Part shown: piece by piece, positions 50,429 to 60,500 of the stretch
Layout of the letters: each line of letters opens with the position of its first letter
Position numbering within the stretch: the stretch's first letter is position 1
NCBI RefSeq assembly: GCF_037024155.1
Contig: NZ_JAYKTS010000023.1
Coordinates: 1-63,977, forward strand
Source of the DNA: Bacillus sp. 2205SS5-2
GTDB lineage: Bacteria; Bacillota; Bacilli; Bacillales; Bacillaceae_K
DNA: 63,977 nt
Direction of reading: 5' to 3'
Program-made: the position numbers and the translations under genes
The notes under the pieces: model-generated
The model's input: only the letters and a program-made list of their open reading frames with translations
What the model was told of the DNA's origin: nothing
Database searches by the model: none

Positions 50429-50953
50429 CTATTGAGTTTGCGTGATCCAATATCTTTTTAATATATTTCCATCTTCTTCAACAAAGTCAGAATCCTCGAT
50501 TCCATTATTATGGAGAATCGTTTTCATCGACCCAATATTCGTTCGATCACAAATGACCAAAACCGGTTCTATTCCTAGTTTTTTGGCTTGTATTAGACTT
50601 AGAGACAAGAGTTTTGTGGCATATCCCTTTTGACGTTCTGTAGGTCTGATTCCATAACCAATATGACCACTACGATTGGTAAGCCACTCAGTTAATGAAT
50701 GACGAATATTGACTGCGCCAAGGATTCGATTTTGTTCAGAAACAAGCCAGAAGGTGGAATTAGGAACCCAACCGTCTGGAAGATTGCTTCCTAAAGAAGC
50801 ATTTTGGAGAGTTTGAATCATTTTTGCAAAACCTCTAGGGTCTTTGCTGATAACCCATGGAACCATCACTTCACCACTTTTTACCCATTCTTGATAAAAA
50901 TCAAAGTATTCCGTTTGTAATTCCAAAGTGGGTTTCACAAGTCGAACATTCAT
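50429..50953 (-). CDS. GNAT family N-acetyltransferase
   Basis: 174 residues from ATG 50953 (AGGAGGAA upstream). The acetyl-CoA loop is in RPTERQKGYATKLLSLSLIQ, with LGAVNIRHSLTEWL on the preceding strand and VICDRTNIGSMKTILHNNG at the end. Substrate unknown. Confidence 0.88.
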   Translation of the reverse strand: MNVRLVKPTLELQTEYFDFYQEWVKSGEVMVPWVISKDPRGFAKMIQTLQNASLGSNLPDGWVPNSTFWLVSEQNRILGAVNIRHSLTEWLTNRSGHIGYGIRPTERQKGYATKLLSLSLIQAKKLGIEPVLVICDRTNIGSMKTILHNNGIEDSDFVEEDGNILKRYWITQTQ

Positions 50954-51025
50954 CAAGATTCCTCCTATTCTCTACACTCGTTAATGAAGTTTAAACAAAG
51001 CTAAACTAATTTATTGGAGAATATA

Positions 51026-52321
51026 CTAGTTTAGAGAAGAAGCATCGACTTGCGTTTGTTGTATTCGAGAAGAATTGGAAGTCATCTTATCTATCAACAG
51101 ATACACAATGCCCGCAATAATACAGCCTACGCCGAGCATCGTGAACATTACGACACCAAGTGAGCGATCAAGTAAAAATCCTGAAATTAATGGCCCAATT
51201 GCTCCTCCTAGAATCCATTGTAATCCAGCTGCACCCATATATGTTCCCCGTAAATGTTCCGGTGCGAGATTGGCGATAAACGTCATTTGTACCGGACTCA
51301 TGATCATTTCACCTAGTGTATACACCGCATAAACAACTAGCATTATGAGTAGTATCATGGAGAAATCAGTTCTTTGTTGAAAAAATAAAGTAGGGAACCA
51401 AGCTATTGCGATTTGACCGATTCCAAACAACGATGCTCCTAATAACATGACCGATCCTACTTTCTTCTTACCAGCCCAGGACGAGATTGGAAACTGAAAC
51501 AAGACGACAAGTAAGCCATTAAAAGCTAGGAGATAAGGAAATGGATTTAATGTTTCTGGTAAATGTTTTAATTCATTATCAAAATGGAGTGGTAGCATGC
51601 CTTCAGTTTGTGAAAAGCTCATGGAGATTACAACACCTGTTAACACAAACAAAAGTAACAGCTTATCTTGCATTAATACTTTAAAAGGAGACGGAAGTTT
51701 TTCTTCTGTCTCATCGACTTCTAACAATGACTCTTTTCGCTCTTTCTTTGGTAAGCTTTCATAAATGAAAAACGCCACGATTGCCGCATAAAGAAGTGTT
51801 GTACCTGCTGCTATCATGAAAACAATCGATTTGGAGATGACAATAATGGATGCGCCAAGTAGAGGACCTGTGGCTGCACCAATATTATGGCCCATTCGCA
51901 ATAAGCCGAATGCTTCTGTTCGTTTTTCTGGGGCAGTTACGTCTGCTACCATAGCACTTGCAGCTGGATGGAAAAGGGAATTGAAAAACCCTAAAAATAC
52001 CGATAGAATCATAAACATCCAGAAGGTATCAAAAAAAACAAAACCCATCATAACGATTCCGTTTCCAACCATCGATCCGACCATCACAGGTTTTCTTCCA
52101 TACACATCGGCCATTTTTCCTCCAACCATTGTGCCAAAAACAGACGCTATCGGTGCAACGGCCATCACGACTCCTACTAAGACTAATGAGTCGACTTTAT
52201 CCTTTAAATATAAGGCGAAAAAGGGCATTAACATCATAAATGCGATTCCGTTTATCCCTTCTCCAATGAAGCGAATCCAAACATTTCGGTCCATTTCGCG
52301 TAACGATTTAAATGTGTTCAT
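51026..52321 (-). CDS. MFS transporter, multidrug exporter type
   Basis: 431 residues with GAGGGTGATGG upstream. Twelve membrane segments; motif A GGKMADVYGRKPVM between segments 2 and 3, and the DHA1-type motif GHNIGAATGPLLGA. The central cytoplasmic loop is LPKKERKESLLEVDETEEKL. Export of drugs or metabolites is likely; substrate unknown. Confidence 0.9.
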   Translation of the reverse strand: MNTFKSLREMDRNVWIRFIGEGINGIAFMMLMPFFALYLKDKVDSLVLVGVVMAVAPIASVFGTMVGGKMADVYGRKPVMVGSMVGNGIVMMGFVFFDTFWMFMILSVFLGFFNSLFHPAASAMVADVTAPEKRTEAFGLLRMGHNIGAATGPLLGASIIVISKSIVFMIAAGTTLLYAAIVAFFIYESLPKKERKESLLEVDETEEKLPSPFKVLMQDKLLLLFVLTGVVISMSFSQTEGMLPLHFDNELKHLPETLNPFPYLLAFNGLLVVLFQFPISSWAGKKKVGSVMLLGASLFGIGQIAIAWFPTLFFQQRTDFSMILLIMLVVYAVYTLGEMIMSPVQMTFIANLAPEHLRGTYMGAAGLQWILGGAIGPLISGFLLDRSLGVVMFTMLGVGCIIAGIVYLLIDKMTSNSSRIQQTQVDASSLN

Positions 52322-52538
52322 TCCATCACCCTCTGTTTCATTAAACTAATCACATCATAATATAAAAATCTAACTTCTTGTATTTTTAGAAATTTCAAAT
52401 AATAGATGCGTAACTCCCATCAAGCATAGCGCGAATAATGAGTCTGTGCCAACGTTCATAGGGTTGAAAAAATATCCGTCTTTCGGCTGAGAGAATATGG
52501 TATTCTAAAAATAGAATAGTTTGTGGAAGGATGTTTCT

Positions 52539-53285
52539 GTGAAAAAGGGATTCTACCTCTTTGGAGGGATACTGCTAATTTATGGATTATTATTGTTAAC
52601 GAAAAATCGCTTGAATTCAGGAATTCTACTTTTTATATTTAGTGGAATTGTATGTACTTTCATCGGATATCGTATGTCTTATTGGTCTACTTGTTGGAAG
52701 AAGCATAAGTGGTTCAGACTATCGGTATTTACAGGGTCGCTATTGTTTCTAGTATATTTTGTGTCGATGGAATCCATGATTGTTTCTCATATGGATGATG
52801 AAAGATCAGAACAAGTTGATTATGTTATTGTGCTAGGAGCAGGAATTATAAAGGGGAAGCCCTCACTTGTATTAGAAGAACGACTAGCTTTAGCTATAAC
52901 CTATTTGGAGAATAATAGGGATGCAAACGTGATTGTAAGCGGGGGAATTGATGTAGGAGAAAAAATTTCGGAAGCAGAGGCTATGAGGATATACCTAGTA
53001 AACGCTGGAATTGATGAAGAGCGTATCATGATTGAGGATCAAGCAACTTCCACATACGAAAATTTATTGTTTTCCAAAGAATTGATGGAAAACAATAAGG
53101 AAAAAGTTTTGATTATCACCAGTGATTTTCACTTGTTTCGTTCCAAATATATAGCAGAGTCCATTGGTTTAGAAGCATTTGGAACTGGAGCTTCAGTACC
53201 AGCACCGCTCATTCCTCTCGTTCATACTCGCGAAATGTTAGCGATTTTAAAAACAGTGATGATTGATGTTTCGCAAATGGAATAA
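52539..53285 (+). CDS. YdcF/SanA-like (DUF218) membrane protein
   Basis: 248 residues from GTG 52539 (GGAAGGATG upstream). Two to three N-terminal membrane segments, then the DUF218 domain: VDYVIVLGAGIIKGKPSLVL, NVIVSGGIDVGEKISEAEAM, EDQATSTYENLLFSKELM and ITSDFHLFRSKYIAESIGL. The family is implicated in envelope carbohydrate chemistry and vancomycin tolerance. Confidence 0.85.
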   Translation: MKKGFYLFGGILLIYGLLLLTKNRLNSGILLFIFSGIVCTFIGYRMSYWSTCWKKHKWFRLSVFTGSLLFLVYFVSMESMIVSHMDDERSEQVDYVIVLGAGIIKGKPSLVLEERLALAITYLENNRDANVIVSGGIDVGEKISEAEAMRIYLVNAGIDEERIMIEDQATSTYENLLFSKELMENNKEKVLIITSDFHLFRSKYIAESIGLEAFGTGASVPAPLIPLVHTREMLAILKTVMIDVSQME

Positions 53286-54073
53286 TGTGATTAAGAGATA
53301 GGAGATTACTATGGTAAAAGTTCTAGCAAGGGAATTTTGTACCTTTCGGATATATGTAATTCATCGTTCAATGAAAGAGGATGTGAATTAACAAGGAGGT
53401 TCAACAATAGTGAGTGGATTGGGCTTATGAAGTTAGCGATCATTTAAGAGGTGACGACCATCAATGAGCTGAGCAGTTTAATTCCTATTTTATTTGGCCA
53501 CTTGCGATGTAAACGAGCACGGGGAGTAAGTTGGAAGTGAATTTACCGTAGAGTGCGGTGAAAATAGGTGCAGAGAATCTTGATTGTCGTAGTGTATATA
53601 AGTCACTAAAGATTGGTCGTGATTTTTTTTCGTACTTATTTGACCTACTTGAATAAAGAGCAATCATGAATATGAAGAGAGCTATTGAAAAGCACTAGTT
53701 AGCCTTGTTTACTATTCATCTAGGCTATTCAGTAATCCCGAATAAAGCCCTACACTTCGATCACGTTTAGATGAGCCAACTAGAAGTAGAGTGTAGATAG
53801 TACTAGGAGAATGGCGGTTGGTTTGATAAGCTTCTCCTCGTCCCTGCAATGGAAATAACCTTGATAGGTCGAATTTTTTTACTCTTATTTCTATTTTATA
53901 ATACAAAAATACTCGGAAATGTCCTAATTATTCCTATTCTAAACCTATTCAACTAGGGAAGTTTCGGGGTATTAGGACTTTTTTGTTGGAAAAGGGTAAA
54001 TGTAGGACTTCTCGCATTTCATGTTTATTTTTGTCTAAATTAGGGGAATTAAATAATATTGGTATTCAGAATA
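53286..54073. other. Gene-poor stretch, possible decayed DNA
   Basis: Almost 800 bases without a convincing gene. A 26-codon frame at 53311 has a ribosome site (AGGAGA) but resembles nothing. Several good ribosome binding sites (AAGGAGG 53394, AGAGGTGA 53448) are followed by early stops. This is consistent with an old, decayed gene or element. No tRNA or riboswitch was noticed. Confidence 0.4.
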
Positions 54074-54102
54074 TTAACACGCTTCCTAAAAAATGATATA
54101 AT
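54074..54102 (+). promoter_or_regulatory. Sigma-A promoter
   Basis: TTAACA (54074-54079), 17-bp spacer, TATAAT (54097-54102), upstream of the small membrane gene at 54216. Confidence 0.7.
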
Positions 54103-54215
54103 TCGACATATACATTAAAAATGGTTATTTATACTCAGTTTAAGTGAAAATTTGGAAGTTAAAGGAAAGTAAGCAATCCGCGTTTGTATTGTTCATAAGA
54201 AGGAGGTATACAAAA

Positions 54216-54449
54216 ATGAAAATACCTTATAAAGTATTATTTATTGCTTCAAATATAGGTTGTACGATATTTTCATTTAATAGCGTATTATTTGCCTATT
54301 TCGAAAAATTAGTTGCAACATCGTTGAATTTAACCGGAGTGTTGTTAAGTATCACTCTTGCTATTTTTCTTTACCAAAAGATTTTAGGTGAACATCAACA
54401 AGAAAACTCCAGAATTCAATCTTTAATAAATGAGCCAGAATCTCGCTAG
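54216..54449 (+). CDS. Small membrane protein
   Basis: 77 residues from ATG 54216 (AAGGAGGT). Two membrane segments (VLFIASNIGCTIFSFNSVLF; LNLTGVLLSITLAIFLYQ) and a polar tail. No family is recognised. A promoter lies upstream and a terminator overlaps the stop, so it forms a monocistronic unit. Confidence 0.75.
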   Translation: MKIPYKVLFIASNIGCTIFSFNSVLFAYFEKLVATSLNLTGVLLSITLAIFLYQKILGEHQQENSRIQSLINEPESR

Positions 54450-54465
54450 GAGATTCTGGCTTTTT
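54434..54465 (+). terminator. Intrinsic terminator
   Basis: GCCAGAATCTC-GCTAG-GAGATTCTGGC followed by TTTTT. The stem begins inside the last codons of the gene. Confidence 0.9.
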
Positions 54466-54543
54466 CATGGCTAGTAAAGTTTTGGTGATTGACTTTGAGC
54501 GGGTTTAGCTCGGCGCAACGTGACCCACCTTGGCAATTCTTGT

Positions 54544-56208
54544 TTATTTCTTTTTTTCGCTATAGTAGAAGCGAGAAACTAGTAAGCCGATTCCACCTAA
54601 GATAATGAATAGTACAGCCCTAATGGTGAGAGATGAGATGGGGAGATCGACGAAAATTGCTTTTAATAAGACTACGAAAATCATCACTAATCCGAATGTT
54701 TGCAAGGGGGAGCTATTTTTCCATTTACCCACGATAATATATCCAACAGCATAACATAACCATAAGAGCGAGATCGTCATTTGTTGAATCATATAGGAAT
54801 ATTCTATTGTAATGGTATTACCAAATTGACCAAGGAATAGAAGCAACATGAAGGATAGGATTATTACGGTCAATGATTTTAGGTTTTTTTCGAAAAACGA
54901 CCCGTGTTTGTTTTCAAGCCACAATATAGAAATGGTGGATGCGAAGAAAACAAGCCATGTGATGAGTTCCGGGCTCCATAGTTCCCAATAACCTATCATG
55001 AAAACTCTTAGAGTCGCTAGTAAAAAAGTCATCCCAGATGTCAAGAGGATTAACTTACTTTTTAGTGTAACGGCTAGGTATATTCCTAATACTGCTTGGA
55101 GCAATAGTAGAGATGTAAGCAATTCATCTCCCGAAAGATGATACGTATATAATCCAATGAAATAAAGTGCAAGAACAACCGATAACGGTATTTTCTCAGA
55201 AAGGTTTTTTCCAAAATATAGATAAATGCTAAGTGTTGAATAGGCAAAGATTAGACTTAGTAGGACCGTATCAAATGACCACCCATCCAAGAGGCTAAAA
55301 CAAAATAATGATGTGATTACTGCACTTGTAAAGAGTGAGCTTATTTGATCTTTCGATGTCAAATGATGTTTATAAAAAACAACAACGGAGATTAAGAGGT
55401 GTTGAAGTAACATGATATATGCCGGTTCATTTCCAGAAGGCTGTACCAAGACACCGTAAGCTACCAGAGTTAATGGTAAAAACAGAAACGAAATATAGTG
55501 AAGCCAGCGGTATTGGAAACGATAGGAAAACAATAAGAATATTGCGTATAACAACGTTTCATAAGTATAAAACAGCCAAGAACCTGTTCCAGCACCATCG
55601 AGTAAAAAGGGAACGAGAAATCCACCTAATGAGACGATGACCGCGATGATTTCGGTTTTGAAGTAATAGGATGTGATCAGCCCCAATACTAACCAACAAG
55701 CATTCAGTAGAAAAGCAGGCCAAAAGGAGATAAATTCATACAGCATATGTGCCGAAAATGTTGTTAAAAACAAAAGAACAATCGTTCCACCCAGCAGACT
55801 AAAGGCTAAGTTAAAATGTTTTCTTCTAAATTGATGAATTCCGATTCCGTATAACACTAATGCGAAGCTATATCCTGAAGCCACACGAATCGATTCTGTT
55901 ACAAATCCACCTTCAATGGCTGCCGCAAAGCCCCAGACGACCCCTAACAATAACACAAAAATAAAGATTCGAGGTAACCAAGTTTGCCCAATTTCTTCTC
56001 CCCATTGCTTTTGCACTTCTTCCTTGCTCACGTGAGTGTCGATAGTAATTGGTCTAGGATTTTGATTGAGAATTGTTGAAGGCGTTGGTGACTTACTCGA
56101 TTGAATTTTAGTCAGAGTATTAACTTTCCCCACTTGTCCCCGAAGGTCAGTAACTTCTGCTTCTAGTTTCTCTATTCGACTACGAAGTTCTTGAATTTCC
56201 GCATTCAT
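54544..56208 (-). CDS. DUF2339 polytopic membrane protein
   Basis: 554 residues. An N-terminal coiled coil (MNAEIQELRSRIEKLEAEVT) is followed by a linker and at least 15 membrane segments, the typical build of DUF2339 proteins, with EEIGQTWLPRIFIFVLLLGV at the entry. Function unknown. Its ribosome site (GGAGG) is just upstream on the minus strand. Confidence 0.8.
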   Translation of the reverse strand: MNAEIQELRSRIEKLEAEVTDLRGQVGKVNTLTKIQSSKSPTPSTILNQNPRPITIDTHVSKEEVQKQWGEEIGQTWLPRIFIFVLLLGVVWGFAAAIEGGFVTESIRVASGYSFALVLYGIGIHQFRRKHFNLAFSLLGGTIVLLFLTTFSAHMLYEFISFWPAFLLNACWLVLGLITSYYFKTEIIAVIVSLGGFLVPFLLDGAGTGSWLFYTYETLLYAIFLLFSYRFQYRWLHYISFLFLPLTLVAYGVLVQPSGNEPAYIMLLQHLLISVVVFYKHHLTSKDQISSLFTSAVITSLFCFSLLDGWSFDTVLLSLIFAYSTLSIYLYFGKNLSEKIPLSVVLALYFIGLYTYHLSGDELLTSLLLLQAVLGIYLAVTLKSKLILLTSGMTFLLATLRVFMIGYWELWSPELITWLVFFASTISILWLENKHGSFFEKNLKSLTVIILSFMLLLFLGQFGNTITIEYSYMIQQMTISLLWLCYAVGYIIVGKWKNSSPLQTFGLVMIFVVLLKAIFVDLPISSLTIRAVLFIILGGIGLLVSRFYYSEKKK

Positions 56209-56420
56209 CTTTTAACCTCCTAATATAACGTTATGAAAAGAGAATTTCTTTACCTTGGTGTAATATTACACCTTAATAGATTGTTAATCAAGAAAATATT
56301 TCCTTTTAATGAACTTTTTGTCCAAGGGTAAGAGGGATATGAAAACCGTATGTTGGATTTTTTATCTATTAAAGTGATTCATATTTTTTAGAACCTATCC
56401 TTTTTATTTTCATTCTAAAA

Positions 56421-56598
56421 GGCTATTTTGCAAAGATTGTGGCTTTTCTAATAGGAATATCTCCCCTGGTTTGTATGACTTCGTGCTCGATTTCTAATGA
56501 AAAGTTCTTTATTTCTAGATAAAAAGTAAGAAACCAGTAGAAAAAACTTTACTGGCTGTTTTTTTGTGCCTATAGCAACAAAGTAAACGAAATGAGCC
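56421..56598. mobile_element. MITE-like element, family B
   Basis: 178 bp, GGCTATTTTGCAAAGATTGT to AAATGAGCC, with TATGACTTCGTGCTC and TCTAGATAAAAAGTAAG inside. Flanks TTCTAAAA and TTCAAAAA match at 7 of 8. Confidence 0.8.
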
Positions 56599-56908
56599 TT
56601 CAAAAAAAGCATACAGGTGATGTTTTCTAGTATTTCTATTTATTCACCACTTTAAGTTCTTTCAGCACCTGAAAGAATTGGATCATTAAATTATTTGTTT
56701 ACCCCTCATTTTTTCTAAGGTATAATTCAACAAGTGTTTTGATTATCCAAAATTAGACAGACTATTCCCTTGAGAATTATTGTGTTTATTCAATACAACA
56801 GCCATATCAGAACGCTAGTCAATTGGTAAGCTGTCGTTTAATAAATTTCTTTGAAATGAGTTAAATCATAGCTTTTCGAATACTCTTCTTCTAAATGTCT
56901 TTAAATAA

Positions 56909-57068
56909 GGCTCTTTTCGTATACATTGTGGCTAAATCATCTGATTTTTGATTAAATCGCCCATATCATTGTTATTTCCATCAAAAATAGACGAAATGAT
57001 GCCCGAAACAAAGCTATATCCCCGTTTATAGACTGGTTCGAAAAGCAACAAATTTTGTGAAAACAGCC
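56909..57068. mobile_element. MITE-like element, family A
   Basis: 160 bp, GGCTCTTTTCGTATACATTG to GTGAAAACAGCC, containing CATCAAAAATAGACGAAAT. Flanks TTAAATAA and TTATAAAA match at 6 of 8. Confidence 0.8.
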
Positions 57069-57455
57069 TTATAAAAAGAAGAGCATCGGAAAGATTTAAA
57101 TAGTTTCATACTACATAATAAGGAAATACACAGAAATCAATGATTTTTGTATATTTCCATTCGTTGTTAATATTGAACTTAGGGGCCCTTTTATAGAAAT
57201 GCATTTTGTCTAAATCTTAAAAATTATAAATCCTTTGATTTTGGTAGCAAATGACTGTTGAAATCTGATGAAGTTTGAAATGCAAACGTAGTGGCGTTTT
57301 CACTATGCTGTAAAGATGATAATGATTCAAATGCAATTCATATATATTTGATTATACCAATTAAAGAGATGATGAAATTTAGCGAATAGGAAGGAAATTC
57401 ATGTCACTTTGTCGTAAAAGTTAACTAGAGTCTAATAGTATAGGAGGGGGCCTTT

Positions 57456-57965
57456 ATGAGTATACATATTCGTCCTGTGCAGCAAGCAGACGCAGAAAGA
57501 ATTTATTTTATTATGACCCAAGAAGGCGTGATGCCGACGATCATTTCAACGCCGAGCATGCGCTTACAAGACATGGAGAAAAACTTAAATCAATTAGGGG
57601 AGCATCAGCATCAGTTTGTTGCGGAAAGTGACGGAATTGTCGTCGGATTTGTCGGTCTTACTCGGAGCAAAGGAAGACGGAACCATAGTGCAAGTTTATT
57701 TTTATTAGTGGATGAACAAAAGCATGGAATTGGAATCGGTAGAAAATTAATGGAGAAAGTGATCGATTTAGCAGACAATTGGCTGATGCTCGAACGGTTA
57801 GAATTGACGGTTGTAGCGGGAAATGAAAGGGCTAAGAAGCTTTACGAACATCTTGGGTTTATTCAAGAGGGGGTTCATAGAGGAACTTTGATTCAGTATG
57901 GTACTTTTGTTGATGAGGTGTCTATGGCCCGAATTAGACCAGGTGGCTTGATAACAATTTCATAG
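57456..57965 (+). CDS. GNAT family N-acetyltransferase
   Basis: 169 residues with AGGAGGGGG upstream. The acetyl-CoA loop DEQKHGIGIGRKLMEKVI and the C-terminal AGNERAKKLYEHLGFIQEGV are typical. The final VDEVSMARIRPGG is seen in putative aminoglycoside- or protein-modifying members. It is followed 20 bases on by another GNAT gene, so the two form an operon. Confidence 0.9.
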   Translation: MSIHIRPVQQADAERIYFIMTQEGVMPTIISTPSMRLQDMEKNLNQLGEHQHQFVAESDGIVVGFVGLTRSKGRRNHSASLFLLVDEQKHGIGIGRKLMEKVIDLADNWLMLERLELTVVAGNERAKKLYEHLGFIQEGVHRGTLIQYGTFVDEVSMARIRPGGLITIS

Positions 57966-57985
57966 GATAAGGGAGTTTGATCAAA

Positions 57986-58519
57986 ATGAGGGAACTACAA
58001 ACCAATAGATTAGTATTAAGAGAAATTACGGAAGAAGATGCAGAAGCACTTTTTCTCTATTTTTCACAAGATGTTGCGATGAAATTTTATGGTCAAAATC
58101 CATTTCAACACCTCGATCAAGCTGTTCGATTAACAAGAGCCATGAAAAATGCAGAAATAGAAAAGAAAGCGTTCCGATGGGGGATGGAGTCTAAGGAAAC
58201 AGGTAAACTTATCGGCACGATTGGATTTAACCAGTATCAACCGTGGAATAATAAAGCCGAAATAGGTTATGACCTTAATCCGGAATACTGGCGAAAGGGA
58301 TATACAGAAGAGGCGTTGAGAGCAATTCTTTCCTATGGATTTGAAGAGTTAGACTTACACCGAATAGGCGCGACGGTTTTTCTGGAAAACGAGCCCTCAT
58401 ATAAGCTGTTAGAGAAACTCGGATTTTCACGGGAAGGTGTTTTGCGCGATTATCTGTATTCCTATGAATCCTTCCATGATGTTTTTATGTATTCATTATT
58501 AAAGTGGGAATGGTCATGA
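57986..58519 (+). CDS. GNAT acetyltransferase, RimJ/RimL-like
   Basis: 177 residues from ATG 57986 (AAGGGAG upstream). LQTNRLVLREITEEDAEALF opens the RimJ/RimL subgroup; AEIGYDLNPEYWRKGYTEEA is the CoA site and NEPSYKLLEKLGFSREGVLR the last strand. Members modify ribosomal proteins or other N-termini. Substrate not determined. Confidence 0.88.
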   Translation: MRELQTNRLVLREITEEDAEALFLYFSQDVAMKFYGQNPFQHLDQAVRLTRAMKNAEIEKKAFRWGMESKETGKLIGTIGFNQYQPWNNKAEIGYDLNPEYWRKGYTEEALRAILSYGFEELDLHRIGATVFLENEPSYKLLEKLGFSREGVLRDYLYSYESFHDVFMYSLLKWEWS

Positions 58520-58614
58520 ACGAAATGAACAGGAAGAGAAGCATGCATAAACAGTTTTAAATTTGAATTTTTCAATTATTCATCCGCTTCATAGTTTAAG
58601 TGGGGGTGAAGAAA

Positions 58615-59328
58615 ATGAAACTCATTTTAAAAAGGCTGGCCATCATCCTAGCAATTATAGTAGTAGTGGTTATCGGGATGCGGGAGTGGATGAACTCCCG
58701 CTCTTTTCAATTGTTTGGTGACATTTCCAATCGGATCGAAACGGACGAAAAAGTAGTAGCCTTAACCTTTGATGATGGCCCAACTGAAATCACCTCAGTC
58801 ATTCTGTCGATTTTAGAAAAAGAAGATGTGAAGGCTACGTTTTATCTGAACGGAAACATGATTGAAAGATTTCCAGCTGAAACAAAAATGATTATTGAAG
58901 CAGGTCATGAGCTTGGAAATCATACATTTTCTCATGAACGAATGGTGTTTAAGTCTTTGGAGACTATTCAATCAGAAGTAGAGCGAACATCGGCTTTAAT
59001 TCAGGTATCAGGCTATGAGAAAATGCCTACATTTCGACCTCCTTACGGGGAAAAACTGATAACACTACCTTGGTATTTATCACAAAATGATATTCAAACG
59101 ATCATGTGGAACATTGAACCAGAATCCTATCCGGACGTGATTACGAGCGCAGATAATATCAAAAATCATGTGATTGAAAAAGTGGAACCGGGTTCTATCA
59201 TATTATTACATGTCATGTTTGATGATGAAAATAGATATTCATTAGAAGCCGTTGACGGAATCATTACTTCGTTAAAAGAAAAGGGATACAAATTCAAAAC
59301 TGTTTCTGAGCTTCTCAAATATGAATGA
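58615..59328 (+). CDS. Polysaccharide deacetylase (NodB family), membrane-anchored
   Basis: 237 residues from ATG 58615 (GGGGGTGA upstream). N-terminal anchor (LAIILAIIVVVVIGM), then NodB motifs: LTFDDGPT with catalytic Asp and metal Asp, GHELGNHTFSHE with metal histidines, RPPYGE with Arg, and ILLHVM with the final His. It removes N-acetyl groups from cell-wall glycan on the outer face. Confidence 0.92.
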   Translation: MKLILKRLAIILAIIVVVVIGMREWMNSRSFQLFGDISNRIETDEKVVALTFDDGPTEITSVILSILEKEDVKATFYLNGNMIERFPAETKMIIEAGHELGNHTFSHERMVFKSLETIQSEVERTSALIQVSGYEKMPTFRPPYGEKLITLPWYLSQNDIQTIMWNIEPESYPDVITSADNIKNHVIEKVEPGSIILLHVMFDDENRYSLEAVDGIITSLKEKGYKFKTVSELLKYE

Positions 59329-59503
59329 CAATCAGACTAGATCTAATGGACTTTATAATGATTGATTCACGACGAATGGGCAGAAATTGAAGGGAAGCAA
59401 TCAAGCAAGCAACATATGCTTCATAGAGTAGAAAAAAATGAAAATAATACCTTTCTTTTGTTGGGTTAATAAAAAGCATATAAATTCTCCACCCTTTATT
59501 AAA

Positions 59504-59853
59504 GGCTCTTTTCGTAGACTTTGTTGATATCGGCATATAGAAAAAACAGGCAGTATGGTTTTTTCGATAGATTTCTTACTTTTTATCTAAAAATGGATAA
59601 TTTTTCATTTGGAAAGGCTGTTTTCGCAAAGATTGTTGCTTTTCGTATCAGTTAATCATTTGTAATATAGTTTGTTTCGGGCATCATTTCGTCTGTTTTT
59701 GATAGAAATCAACAATGAAATGGAGGATTTAGTCAAAAATCAGATGAAATAGCCACAATGAATACGAAAAGAGCCTTTGGAAAAGAGTACGAAGTCATAC
59801 AAATCAGGGAATCTATTCCTATTCGAAAAGCCACAATCTTTGCGGAAATAGCC
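59504..59853. mobile_element. Family B MITE split by a nested family A MITE
   Basis: The B element (GGCTCTTTTCGTAGACTTTG to GCGGAAATAGCC) has identical flanks TTATTAAA (59496-59503 and 59854-59861). It is interrupted at 59616-59775 by an A element with its own perfect duplication TTTGGAAA. Without the insert, the B element is close to the usual 181 bp. Confidence 0.9.
59616..59775. mobile_element. MITE-like element, family A, nested
   Basis: 160 bp, GGCTGTTTTCGCAAAGATTG to ACGAAAAGAGCC. Duplication TTTGGAAA at 59608-59615 and 59776-59783, 8 of 8 matching. It shows that family A was active after family B had spread. Confidence 0.9.
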
Positions 59854-59990
59854 TTATTAAAAATGATTTCTAAAAAGTGTAGGTATATTATCATCCATTT
59901 AACAAATGCTAATAATGAGATCTTGGCGGCCACCGAGATTTCTGTACCACCAACAACTGGGCAGCCTTAATACTGGCTTTGTCTAAAAAA

Positions 59991-60044
59991 GGAAACCATC
60001 CTACGTTGGATATTACTTTGACGTATTGGATGGTTTTCTTTTTT
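59991..60044 (+). terminator. Terminator-like hairpin without a gene
   Basis: GGAAACCATCC (59991-60001) with GGATGGTTTTC (60028-60038), followed by TTTTTT. The nearest upstream gene ends at 59328. The segment 59860-59990 may be the remnant of a gene that used it. Confidence 0.55.
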
Positions 60045-60049
60045 CAAGA

Positions 60050-60211
60050 GGCTATTTTCGCAAAGTTTGGTGCTTTTCGATCCTTGCTATAAATGTTGTT
60101 ATAGGTCTGTTTGTGGGCATCTTTTCGTCCATTTTTGCTGGAAATCAGCAGCAAAATGGAGGATTCTATCTAAAATCAGACAAAATAGCCACTATGTATT
60201 CGAAAAGAGCG
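60050..60211. mobile_element. MITE-like element, family A
   Basis: 162 bp, GGCTATTTTCGCAAAGTTTG to TTCGAAAAGAGCG. Flanks TTTCAAGA (60042-60049) and TTTCAGGA (60212-60219) match at 7 of 8. Confidence 0.85.
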
Positions 60212-60500
60212 TTTCAGGAAAAGATACTAGTGTAGCGTAAAATATCCGAAAATTCAATCTATTTTTCATCGTTGGGGGTAAAAAGGTAATTTTCCAGAGA
60301 TGAAACTGAACATATATTTTTTTACATAGTAGAGGAACACTAATGGAAGATAGAAAGTGAGTAAATTTATTTCATTCTTCTCTGTTCAGAAATGGAGGAG
60401 TTTTGTTAAAAGAAAACTACAGCTAAAAACGAATAAGTTGACTTTTGTGTTACTGTTATATATCGTATGATACACAGGTGTAACAAGAGGAGGTGGTTTT

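Larger units (their letters stand above)
56209..57455. other. Long intergenic region with two MITEs
   Basis: About 1.25 kb without a gene I can support. It holds a family B element (56421-56598) and a family A element (56909-57068). The remainder, AT-rich with scattered stops, shows no tRNA, riboswitch or protein-coding frame that I could identify. Confidence 0.6.

Noticed and set aside
51075-52349. Two plus-strand frames of 85 and 177 codons
   Set aside because: They are antisense to the well-supported MFS gene and have low-complexity, compositionally odd translations.
53311-53391. 26-codon frame with a ribosome binding site
   Set aside because: Too short and without similarity to anything recognisable; the surrounding DNA looks decayed.
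59733-60235. Reading frames of 66-70 codons in this stretch
   Set aside because: They lie within MITE copies and share the repeat sequence; no ribosome sites or protein-like conservation.
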